From positions 1 to 64,000 of the forward strand of contig NZ_JANIIC010000041.1 in assembly GCF_024519315.1 (NCBI RefSeq): a stretch of 64,000 nucleotides of DNA, given 5' to 3'. Shown one piece after another: positions 1 through 7,594 of this stretch (the stretch's first letter is position 1; every line of letters begins with the position of its first letter). The stretch comes from Streptomyces malaysiensis subsp. samsunensis (GTDB lineage Bacteria; Actinomycetota; Actinomycetes; Streptomycetales; Streptomycetaceae). The notes beneath the pieces are model-generated. The model was given only the letters and a program-made list of their open reading frames with translations. It did no database searches and was not told the DNA's origin. A program made the position numbers and the translations under genes.

Positions 1-184
1 GTTGTCGCGTTTCCCCGTAGGGCTCCGTGGCAACCCGGTGAACACTACACGACGCCCCGAGGACCATCAAACTCATGGCCGAGCCCCCTGCCAGGGCGTA
101 CTCTCCATGGCATGACGAGCGCATGTGTTCACCCACGGTGGTGGGCCGCCTGACGGCGGCCGCCTCATCAACACATGCGCAACC

Positions 185-207
185 ACGGCCGCCGCTCCGG
201 CGGCCGT
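185..207 (+). promoter_or_regulatory. Leader hairpin upstream of trpS
   Basis: A perfect 9-bp inverted repeat (185-193 and 199-207) with a 5-nt loop lies 74 nt before the trpS start. A second GC stem overlaps about 144-162 (GGCCGCC/GGCGGCC). Two successive strong stems in a leader of about 200 nt suit attenuation control, which is known for an auxiliary trpS of S. coelicolor. No run of Trp codons is visible and no T-tract follows the stem, so function is inferred only. Confidence 0.35.
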
Positions 208-280
208 TCGCGTATCTCCCTCTCCGAGAAGCCCGGCCGACCGGGTCGGCGGCCCCGACACAGCGGGAGATGGCGGAGAG

Positions 281-1300
281 ATGACAGAGACGAAGACGGC
301 ACGGCGCCGGATCTTCAGTGGGGTCAAACCGAGCGGACATCTGACCCTCGGGAATTACCTCGGTGCCGTACGCCGGTGGGCCCAGGAGGACCAGCACCGC
401 GCCGACGCGCTGTTCTGCGTCGTCGATCTGCACGCGCTCACGGTGGAGCACGATCCGGCGCGGGTGCGGCGGCTCACCCGGCAGGCCGCCACGCTGCTGC
501 TGGCCTCGGGGCTCGACCCCGAGCACTGCACGCTGTTCGTACAGAGCCATGTGGACGAGCACGCACGGCTGTCCTATCTCATGGAGTGCACCGCCACCGA
601 CGGCGAGATGCGGCGGATGATCCAGTACAAGGAGAAGGCCGCGCGGGAGCAGGCGAGGGGGCGGAGCGTACGGCTGTCGCTGCTCACCTATCCGGCGCTG
701 ATGGCGGCCGACATCCTCGTATACGGAACGCATGAGGTGCCGGTCGGCGAGGACCAGACCCAGCATGTGGAACTGGCCCGGGATCTGGCGCAGCGGTTCA
801 ACCAGCGGTACGGACCGGTTTTCACCGTGCCCCGGGCCACCAACCCGAAGGTTTCGGCGCGGGTGATGGATCTCCAGGACCCGACGTCGAAGATGGGGAA
901 GTCGCATGCGGAGACGGCGGGCATCGTCTATCTGCTCGACGAGCCGGATGTGGTGCGGAAGAAGATCATGCGGGCCGTCACGGACAGCGGAACCGAGGTG
1001 CGGTACGACCGGACGGGACAGCCGGGGGTGGCCAATCTGCTGGATGTGCTCGCCTCGTGCACCGACGGCAAGCCGGAGGTGCTGGCCGGGGAGTTCGCCT
1101 CGTACGGGGAGTTGAAACGGGCCACGGCGGAGGCGGTGCTGGAGCTGCTGCGGCCGCTCCAGGCCCGGCATGCGGAGCTGTGCGCCGACCCGTCGTATGT
1201 GGACGGGGTGCTGCGGGCCGGGGCCGAGCGGGCGCGTGACCTGGCCCGGCCCCGGGTGAACGAGGCGTATGCGGCGGTCGGGCTGCTGCCGCCCGCGTGA
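281..1300 (+). CDS. trpS: Tryptophanyl-tRNA synthetase
   Basis: Class I aminoacyl-tRNA synthetase of 339 aa that charges tRNA-Trp in the cytoplasm. The HIGH-equivalent PSGHLTLGNY lies at residues 17-26 and the KMSKS-equivalent SKMGKS at 203-208. VDLHALT (48-54) lies in the Trp-binding region. ATG 281 is chosen because a GGAGAG-type ribosome site precedes it and the conserved core starts ten residues later; upstream in-frame starts would add a low-complexity tail. The position next to proC matches the S. coelicolor auxiliary trpS1 locus (from memory). Indolmycin resistance cannot be judged from these motifs. It converges on proC across a 53-bp gap. Confidence 0.93.
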   Translation: MTETKTARRRIFSGVKPSGHLTLGNYLGAVRRWAQEDQHRADALFCVVDLHALTVEHDPARVRRLTRQAATLLLASGLDPEHCTLFVQSHVDEHARLSYLMECTATDGEMRRMIQYKEKAAREQARGRSVRLSLLTYPALMAADILVYGTHEVPVGEDQTQHVELARDLAQRFNQRYGPVFTVPRATNPKVSARVMDLQDPTSKMGKSHAETAGIVYLLDEPDVVRKKIMRAVTDSGTEVRYDRTGQPGVANLLDVLASCTDGKPEVLAGEFASYGELKRATAEAVLELLRPLQARHAELCADPSYVDGVLRAGAERARDLARPRVNEAYAAVGLLPPA

Positions 1301-1353
1301 GTCAGGCGGCTCCCGTTTGACCGGAGCGGTTCGCCCTTGCCGTCGGTCAGACG

Positions 1354-2163
1354 TCAGCCGTTGCCGGAGGCGAGTTCGCGGCTGCGGTCGCGGGCCGCCT
1401 CCAGCGCGGCGATCAGCGCGGCGCGCACCCCGTGGCTCTCCAGCTCGCGGATGGCGTTGATGGTGGTGCCCGCCGGGGAGGTGACGGCCTCCCGCAGCTT
1501 GACCGGGTGCTGATCGCTGTCGCGCAGCATCACCGCCGCGCCGATGGCCGCCTGGACGATCAGGTCATGGGCCTTGTCACGGGGCAGGCCCAGCAGGATG
1601 CCCGCGTCGGTCATCGCCTCGACCAGGAAGTAGAAGTACGCCGGGCCGGAGCCGGAGAGGGCGGTCGCGGCGTCCTGCTGGGACTCGGGGACGCGCAGCG
1701 TCTTGCCGACACCGCCGAAGATCGCCTCGGTGTGGGCGAGGTGCTCCTCGGTGGCGTGGCTGCCCGCCGAGATGACGGACATGGCCTCGTCGACCAGTGC
1801 GGGGGTGTTGGTCATGACGCGGACGACCGGGGTGCCCGCGGCCAGGCGCGCCTCGAAGAAGGAGGTGGGGATGCCGGCGGCGCCGGAGACGATCAGCCGG
1901 TCGGTGGGGACATGGGGGGCGAGCTCGTCGAGCAGGGCGCCCATGTCCTGCGGTTTGACGGTGAGGATGAGGGTGTCGGCGGACTTGGCGGCCTCGGGGT
2001 TGGATACGGCCTCGACGCCGTAGCGCGACCGGAGCTCCGCGGCGCGCTCGGGGCGGCGCGCCGTGACCAGCAGATCGGACGGCGACCAGCCGCCGCGGAT
2101 CATTCCGCTGAGAAGGGCTTCGCCGATCTTTCCCGTGCCGAGCACGGCGACCTTCTCCGTCAT
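1354..2163 (-). CDS. proC: Pyrroline-5-carboxylate reductase
   Basis: 269-aa enzyme that reduces 1-pyrroline-5-carboxylate to proline with NAD(P)H. The N-terminal Rossmann motif GTGKIG is at residues 9-14. The C-terminal dimer domain carries the family signature around SGSGPAYFYFLVEA and REAVTSPAGTT. The length is normal for the family. ATG 2163 follows GAGGAG at a good distance; starts further upstream add an unconserved extension. It converges with trpS. The divergent side faces a small secreted protein across an AT-rich patch that may hold the promoters of both. Confidence 0.95.
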   Translation of the reverse strand: MTEKVAVLGTGKIGEALLSGMIRGGWSPSDLLVTARRPERAAELRSRYGVEAVSNPEAAKSADTLILTVKPQDMGALLDELAPHVPTDRLIVSGAAGIPTSFFEARLAAGTPVVRVMTNTPALVDEAMSVISAGSHATEEHLAHTEAIFGGVGKTLRVPESQQDAATALSGSGPAYFYFLVEAMTDAGILLGLPRDKAHDLIVQAAIGAAVMLRDSDQHPVKLREAVTSPAGTTINAIRELESHGVRAALIAALEAARDRSRELASGNG

Positions 2164-2270
2164 GGTGCGGCTCTCCTCATGCCTGTTCGGTATGTCTGTT
2201 CGGTTTCGCGCTGTGGTGCGTGTGTGTTCTCCGCCATCTTCGCACGAGTGGCGCATTCTCCTTCTCTCTT

Positions 2271-2287
2271 ACGAATTACTTATTCGT
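2271..2287. promoter_or_regulatory. AT-rich inverted repeat in the proC upstream region
   Basis: ACGAAT-TACTT-ATTCGT is a 6-bp inverted repeat inside an AT-rich island (about 2268-2310) in otherwise GC-rich DNA. It lies about 110 bp upstream of proC and 200 bp upstream of the divergent secreted-protein gene. It could be an operator or part of a promoter. No regulator can be named. The rest of 2164-2485 shows no further gene. Confidence 0.3.
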
Positions 2288-2485
2288 CGTTCGATGAATT
2301 AAATTTTACGCGCCCTCCGGCGTGACATGATGAGCGCTTTGCGCCAGCGCCAACCAGGGCGCCCGGAACGATGCAGTCCTGTTCGATGACCCCGTGTTCA
2401 CAAGTCGGTTACATATCGACTTGCAAATGGCCACAGTCCCATGGACACAATGGGGGTCGCTGTCTATACGTACGGGAAGGGGGCG

Positions 2486-2872
2486 ATGGTGAGGACCGTC
2501 CGGCTTACCGCTCACGCACTGGTGACAGCGGTAGCCGTATTGCTTGCCCTCTTCATCGCGGCCGATTCCGCGTCCGCGCAGGTCATCCATCCCGAAGCAA
2601 TCAGCGTGAGCGCAGCAGCCGATCCACGGCCGGCCTCGGAGACATTGGTCTTCGCACATGGCGACAACGGAACAGTGGACTGCAAGGGGCTTCGCGGACG
2701 AGCCCCGCTCACCGCTCCCACACCGAGCGGCAAATACGGATGTGTGTGCGGTTGCGATGCCGGTATTCCGGCGCCGCGTACCGCTATCTCCACATCGGTC
2801 ACCGGACGGCAGGCCGTTCCGGTGTCGAGATCGGGCGAGCTGCCCGTCATCCTCCAGATCTTCCGCTGCTGA
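2486..2872 (+). CDS. Small secreted Cys-containing protein, function unknown
   Basis: 128 aa. It has a typical signal peptide: basic start MVRTVR, hydrophobic core at about 8-24, and a cleavage-like ASA at about 28-30. The mature part is short, with a cysteine cluster (CVCGC) and a C-terminal Cys (FRC), so disulphides are likely. I do not recognise a domain. The ATG at 2486 is preceded by a GGAAGGGGG ribosome site; an upstream ATG at 2441 would put 15 residues before the signal sequence. Codon bias is weaker than in neighbours, so the gene is plausible but not certain. Confidence 0.5.
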   Translation: MVRTVRLTAHALVTAVAVLLALFIAADSASAQVIHPEAISVSAAADPRPASETLVFAHGDNGTVDCKGLRGRAPLTAPTPSGKYGCVCGCDAGIPAPRTAISTSVTGRQAVPVSRSGELPVILQIFRC

Positions 2873-3050
2873 GTGCTACACCGCCGTAGCCCGGCGGTCC
2901 GTCCCACGCACTTTCCCACGCTTTTCTCGCGTCTCGCAGCTAGCGATCTCAACCGCCAGCGACCGATTCCATCGATCCCACTGACGTAGCGCTATGCCGT
3001 GCCCCCGCCTGCCCATGAGCCGGTGACGGGGCGCACTGGAGGCAACCCTC

Positions 3051-4589
3051 ATGCGAAACTCTCTTCTTGACCGTTTCCGTGGTGCCCGAGGCACCTCAGG
3101 CTCATCCGGCGCCGGTACGTTCCGCGCCGACTTCACCGCTTCACTCGTCGTCTTCCTCGTTGCCGTCCCCCTGTGCGTGGGGGTGGCGGTGGCCTCAGGT
3201 GTACCGGCCGAACTCGGCCTGATCACCGGCATCGTGGGCGGGCTGATCACCGGTTTCCTGCCGGGCAGCAGCCTTCAGGTCTCCGGCCCGGCCGCCGGTC
3301 TGACCGTGCTGGTCTACGAGGCCGTGGAGGAATACGGCGTCGCCGCGCTCGGCGTCCTCGTCCTGATCTCCGGACTGCTCCAGCTGGCCATGGGCGCGCT
3401 CGGCCTCGGCCGCTGGTTCCGGGCGATCTCCGTCGCCGTGGTGCAGGGCATGCTCGCGGGCATCGGCCTGGTGCTGATCGCCGGGCAGCTGTACGCGCTC
3501 GCCGACGCCAAGGCGCCGAGCAGCGGGCTCGACAAGATCTTCGGCATCCCGGAGCTCATCGGGGACGTGGCCGGACCCGGGGACGCCCTGAAGGCGGTCG
3601 CCGTGGGCGTCGGCACGATCGCGGTGCTGGTGCTGTGGCCGCGTTTCCGCCAGGGGGCCAAGGTGCTGCCCGCGCCACTGGCGGCCGTCGCACTCGCCAC
3701 GGCCGCGACCGCGATCTTCGACCTGCCGATCGCGCGGGTCGAGGTCAAGGGCCTGCTGGACGCGGTCCAGCCGCCCGGTGGCAGTGAGTTCGCGGCCCTC
3801 GCCGAGGTGGGCGTCATCGGCACCGTGCTCGCCTTCACACTGATCGCCTCGGCCGAGAGCCTGTTCAGCGCCGCGGCCGTGGACCGGCTGCACGACGGTG
3901 CGCGCACCGACTACAACAAGGAGCTCATGGCGCAGGGCGCGGGCAACGCGGTGTGCGGTGTCCTCGGTGCGCTGCCGATGACCGCGGTGATCGTGCGGAG
4001 CGCGGCCAATGTCCAGGCCGGTGCGAAGACCAAGGCGTCGCGGGTGCTGCACGGTGTGTGGCTGCTGATCTTCGCGGTGCTCTTCCCCGCTGCCCTGGGC
4101 ATCATCCCGGTGGCGACGCTCGCCGGTGTGCTGGTCCACTCCGGCTGGAAGCTGATCCCGACCAAGGACCTGGTGCCGCTGTGGCGGACCCACCGCGGTG
4201 AGGCGATCATCCTGATCGTCACCGCCGGGGCGATCGTGATCACCAATATGTTCGAGGGCGTGATCATCGGTCTGCTGATGGCCGTGGCCAAGACGGCCTG
4301 GGAGACCTCGCATGTGCATGTCGAGGTCAGCGGGCGCGAGGACGGGGACGGGAACGGGGACGGCGACAAGCCCCTGTACGTCCGGGTGCGCGGCAACGCG
4401 ACCTTCCTGCGGCTGCCCAAGCTGCTGGACGAGCTGGAGGGCCTGCCCCGTGAGCGGCAAGTGGAGCTCGACCTGACCGGGCTGCGCCATGTGGATCACG
4501 CCTGCGAGATGGCGCTGGCCACCTGGACCGAGCGGCACAACGCCGTGGTCAAGCGGGACGCCGCCGTGGAAACGCAGGTCCCGGCCTAA
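3051..4589 (+). CDS. SulP-family anion transporter with STAS domain
   Basis: 512-aa membrane permease of the SulP family, which carries sulfate, bicarbonate or related anions; the substrate cannot be told here. The SulP signature region (FLVAVPLCVGVAVASG, then LQVSGPAAG) is near residues 35-90. Ten or more hydrophobic segments run to about residue 420. The tail (about 435-495) reads as a short STAS domain (VRVRGNATFLRLPKLLDEL). ATG 3051 follows GGAGG at ideal spacing. Strong hairpins follow the stop. No carbonic anhydrase fusion is present. Confidence 0.9.
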   Translation: MRNSLLDRFRGARGTSGSSGAGTFRADFTASLVVFLVAVPLCVGVAVASGVPAELGLITGIVGGLITGFLPGSSLQVSGPAAGLTVLVYEAVEEYGVAALGVLVLISGLLQLAMGALGLGRWFRAISVAVVQGMLAGIGLVLIAGQLYALADAKAPSSGLDKIFGIPELIGDVAGPGDALKAVAVGVGTIAVLVLWPRFRQGAKVLPAPLAAVALATAATAIFDLPIARVEVKGLLDAVQPPGGSEFAALAEVGVIGTVLAFTLIASAESLFSAAAVDRLHDGARTDYNKELMAQGAGNAVCGVLGALPMTAVIVRSAANVQAGAKTKASRVLHGVWLLIFAVLFPAALGIIPVATLAGVLVHSGWKLIPTKDLVPLWRTHRGEAIILIVTAGAIVITNMFEGVIIGLLMAVAKTAWETSHVHVEVSGREDGDGNGDGDKPLYVRVRGNATFLRLPKLLDELEGLPRERQVELDLTGLRHVDHACEMALATWTERHNAVVKRDAAVETQVPA

Positions 4590-4644
4590 CGGCGCCCGCG
4601 TCGGACACTCCCCCTTCTTCGGGGGACCCACCCTTCCGCCATCC

Positions 4645-4678
4645 GGCCCCCGGCGCCGCCCTCGCGGCACCGGGGGCC
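4645..4678. terminator. Strong bidirectional terminator hairpin
   Basis: A 15-bp stem (4645-4659 pairing with 4664-4678, one G-T/U wobble) with loop CCTC lies between the convergent SulP and SH3-protein genes. A smaller CCCCC/GGGGG stem sits just upstream near 4608-4626. There is no T-tract, as is usual in Streptomyces. Confidence 0.7.
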
Positions 4679-4699
4679 GGCTGCGCTCCGGGCCGTGGC

Positions 4700-5062
4700 T
4701 CAGCCGCAGGGCACGGTGACGAAGCCGTCGCTGCCGGTCTTCACATACGCGTCGGAGACGTACTGACCCGGGGCGATGTTGTCCCAGATGTCCGAGGTGC
4801 CGTAGGGCCCCGACACCTTCTGGCCGTGCCGCTGGCAGCGAATGGGGACACGGCTGTTGTACGGCAGCACCTTGACGACTCTGTAGTTGGTGCCGGGCCC
4901 GCTGCGGACGTTCACCTGATAGCCGGGCGCGACCGGATAGGTGATCGCTCCGGCGGCGATCCCGACGGCGTCCGCGGTGGCTTCCGCGGTGTCGTTCGCG
5001 GTGTCGTTCGCCGTGTCCGCGCCGTCGATGGCGGCGGTGTCCGCGGTCTCTTCGATGGCCAT
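4700..5062 (-). CDS. SH3-like (SH3b) domain protein
   Basis: 120 aa. Residues about 50-115 form a bacterial SH3 domain, with the diagnostic VNVRSGPGTNYRVV and two cysteines near 73 and 119 that could pair. The N-terminus is an acidic/Thr-rich stretch with short DTAND repeats. ATG 5062 follows GGGAGGGG. From this start there is no signal peptide, although SH3b proteins usually act in the cell wall. The upstream alternative (5152) adds a Cys-containing stretch that is not a convincing signal sequence either. Divergent from the kinase gene at 5210. Confidence 0.75.
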   Translation of the reverse strand: MAIEETADTAAIDGADTANDTANDTAEATADAVGIAAGAITYPVAPGYQVNVRSGPGTNYRVVKVLPYNSRVPIRCQRHGQKVSGPYGTSDIWDNIAPGQYVSDAYVKTGSDGFVTVPCG

Positions 5063-5209
5063 GTACGGCCCCTCCCCCGTTGAACTTCTTTCCGAAGTTG
5101 TGCACATGTCGTGTGAAGTGACATGACATGCGGAGGCTAACAAGGCTCGCACGTGTCATCGACTAGGCTCGCCGAGTCGCGAATGCGGCCGAATTCACGG
5201 GGGTGGGGC

Positions 5210-7522
5210 ATGCCGCCGGTGCGCAGAGCCGGGACGGGCCCGGAAGCGGAGGATCCGGAATACGCCGGGCAGTACCGGCTCGAGGCACGCCTCGGATCGG
5301 GCGGCATGGGCGTGGTCCATCTGGCCCGTTCACCCTCGGGACGGCGGCTCGCGGTGAAGGTCGTCCATGCCGAGTACGCCGAAGACCCCGAGTTCCGGGC
5401 GCGGTTCCGGCAGGAGGTGGCGGCCGCCCGGCGGGTCAGCGGCGCGTTCACGGCGCCCGTGGTGGATGCCGACCCGCAAGCGCCGAGGCCCTGGATGGCC
5501 ACTCTCTACATCCCCGGCCCGACCCTCGCCGAACACGTCAAGCGGAGCGGCCCGTTGCCACCGGACGACACGGTGCAGCTGGCCGCGGGGCTCGCGGAGG
5601 CGCTGCGGGACATCCATCGGGTGGGCGTGGTGCACCGCGATCTCAAGCCGAGCAATGTGCTGCTCGCGGCGGACGGACCGAAGGTCATCGACTTCGGCAT
5701 CTCCCGGCCGGCCGACAGCGAACTGCGCACCGAGACCGGGAAGTTGATCGGCACTCCGCCGTTCATGGCGCCGGAGCAGTTCCAGCGGCCGCGTGCGGTG
5801 GGCCCGGCGGTGGATGTGTTCGCGCTGGGCTCGGTGCTGGTGCACGCGGCCACCGGGCGGGGGCCGTTCGAGTCCGAGAGTCCGTACATCGTGGCGTACC
5901 AGGTGGTGCACGACGAGGCGGATCTGGCGGGGGTGCCGGATGAGCTGCTGCCGCTGATCCAGCGGTGTCTGGCCAAGAACCCCGAGGAACGCCCCACGCC
6001 CGACGCCCTGATGACGGTCCTGCGCGCCGTCCGCGGCCCCCACGCGCCGGCGCCGCGCGGACCCGTTCCGCTGGTGCCGCAGCAGCGGACACCGGAGCCG
6101 CACTCCCTGCCGGGTGGGCGCGCGGAGCGGGACGGCGGCGGCGCCACGGATACGCATGTGAAGGCGGCCTCCGGCGAGTCGGCGCCCCGGATCGCGGAGG
6201 GCACGCCGGAACCGGTGGCGGACGAACCCGGGTCGGGGCCGGACGAATCGGCGGCGGACGGGCTGGTTCCGGACGAGCCGGGGACGCGGCGCCGGGGCAT
6301 TCGGCGGTGGACCCTTTCCGGGCTCGCGGCCGCCGTGCTGCTCAGCGCGGCGGGCACGGCCGTCGCGCTGCGCCCGTTCGACGACACGGACTCCTCCGGC
6401 GGCGGCCGGCCGCGGATCAGCGCCGCGACCACGGAGGCGTGGCGCCCCTGGACCACGGGGCTGGATGCCGGAAAGTCCGCGGGTTCGGGGGCGCGGCCCG
6501 CGTTCTGCTCGTACGGAGCGGACGCGCTGTACTGCTCCCGGCGCGGTGTCGAGGCCGCCCGGGTCGATCCGGACGACGGCCGGGTGGTCTGGTCGCGGCC
6601 GTCCGCGGCGGGGCGCCCCGGCGAGGGCGAGGCGATCTCCGCTCCCGTGTTCTCCGGTGGTCTGGTGCGGACGGTGTCCCCGGACGGCGGGCGGCTGCGG
6701 GCGCTCGACCCCACGACCCACCGCGTGCGCTGGAGCCGTGATGTGTCCGGTTACGAGGGCGGGGTCTACTCCTCGGGTGACACCGTGCTGCTGGCCGCGC
6801 CGGACGGCATGGTCACGGCGGTGAACGGCGCGACGAACAAGGAGCATTGGAGCCATCCGCTGCCCGGCCACGCCCGGCCCGTCTTCTTCTCGTACGGCGA
6901 CGGCCGCACGGCGTACGCCGTGACCACCGCGGGCGACGGCTCGCACACGCTGGTCACGGCGGTGGACGCGGTGCGCGGCACGACGCGCTGGCACGCCTCG
7001 CTCGACGGCCACCTCACCCCGGCCGGGAGCGGCCCTGGCGGAACGTTGCTGCTGACCGAGTCGGACAGCCGGACCCGTACCACCGCCGTCGTCCGCTACG
7101 ACCCTGAGCGGCGCGCGGAGCGGCGGGTCGCGCTGTCCGCGCCGGTGTCCGCGGCCGGCGCCGTCACCAGCGGCGACCGGGTGTATGTGCTGGGCGCGGA
7201 CGGCGGGTTGGTGGCGGTCGACACCGCGCGCGAGGGTTCGGCGAAGGCGCAGCGCTGGCGCCTGGAGACCTCGGTGGCCAACGCCTCGCCCCTGGTGGCG
7301 GCGGACGGCCGGCTGTACTTCTCGGCGGCGGACGGCCGGCTGCTGGCCGTGGACGCCGAGCGGGGCGAAGTGATCGGCGAGACCCGCTCGCGCGGGGGCG
7401 CGGCCGGTCGCGGCTTCCTGGACCTGATGGCGGCACCGGTGGTGGCGGACGGCAAGGTCTTCGCGACGGCCCCGGACGGCACGGTCTTCGCCGTGGACGG
7501 GCGCAATCCGGCCGGTTGGTGA
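5210..7522 (+). CDS. Membrane Ser/Thr protein kinase with PQQ-like propeller ectodomain
   Basis: 770 aa. The Hanks-type kinase domain (about 20-275) has G-loop GSGGMGVV, Lys in AVKVVH, catalytic HRDLKPSN, DFG and a MAPEQ activation segment, all intact. A Pro/Gly linker leads to one membrane helix (about 367-388). The outer half (410-770) has repeated blade-like motifs (V.ALD..TG, RLYFSAADGRLLAVDA) typical of PQQ/beta-propeller sensors. So an outer ligand likely controls an inner kinase. ATG 5210 follows GGGGGTGGGG; other in-frame starts exist at 5183 and 5153. The next gene is a paralogue, 72 bp downstream. Confidence 0.9.
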   Translation: MPPVRRAGTGPEAEDPEYAGQYRLEARLGSGGMGVVHLARSPSGRRLAVKVVHAEYAEDPEFRARFRQEVAAARRVSGAFTAPVVDADPQAPRPWMATLYIPGPTLAEHVKRSGPLPPDDTVQLAAGLAEALRDIHRVGVVHRDLKPSNVLLAADGPKVIDFGISRPADSELRTETGKLIGTPPFMAPEQFQRPRAVGPAVDVFALGSVLVHAATGRGPFESESPYIVAYQVVHDEADLAGVPDELLPLIQRCLAKNPEERPTPDALMTVLRAVRGPHAPAPRGPVPLVPQQRTPEPHSLPGGRAERDGGGATDTHVKAASGESAPRIAEGTPEPVADEPGSGPDESAADGLVPDEPGTRRRGIRRWTLSGLAAAVLLSAAGTAVALRPFDDTDSSGGGRPRISAATTEAWRPWTTGLDAGKSAGSGARPAFCSYGADALYCSRRGVEAARVDPDDGRVVWSRPSAAGRPGEGEAISAPVFSGGLVRTVSPDGGRLRALDPTTHRVRWSRDVSGYEGGVYSSGDTVLLAAPDGMVTAVNGATNKEHWSHPLPGHARPVFFSYGDGRTAYAVTTAGDGSHTLVTAVDAVRGTTRWHASLDGHLTPAGSGPGGTLLLTESDSRTRTTAVVRYDPERRAERRVALSAPVSAAGAVTSGDRVYVLGADGGLVAVDTAREGSAKAQRWRLETSVANASPLVAADGRLYFSAADGRLLAVDAERGEVIGETRSRGGAAGRGFLDLMAAPVVADGKVFATAPDGTVFAVDGRNPAGW

Positions 7523-7594
7523 GCCACGACCCGGCCTCCGGCGCGAATCGGGCCTAAGGTGACCGCCGATCGTGGGTCGGTGGGGGAGACGGAA

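Noticed and set aside
3195..5159. Very long minus-strand frame opposite the SulP gene
   Set aside because: High-GC shadow of the real plus-strand gene; it crosses the SH3 gene in a different frame and is rich in His/Arg/Gly.
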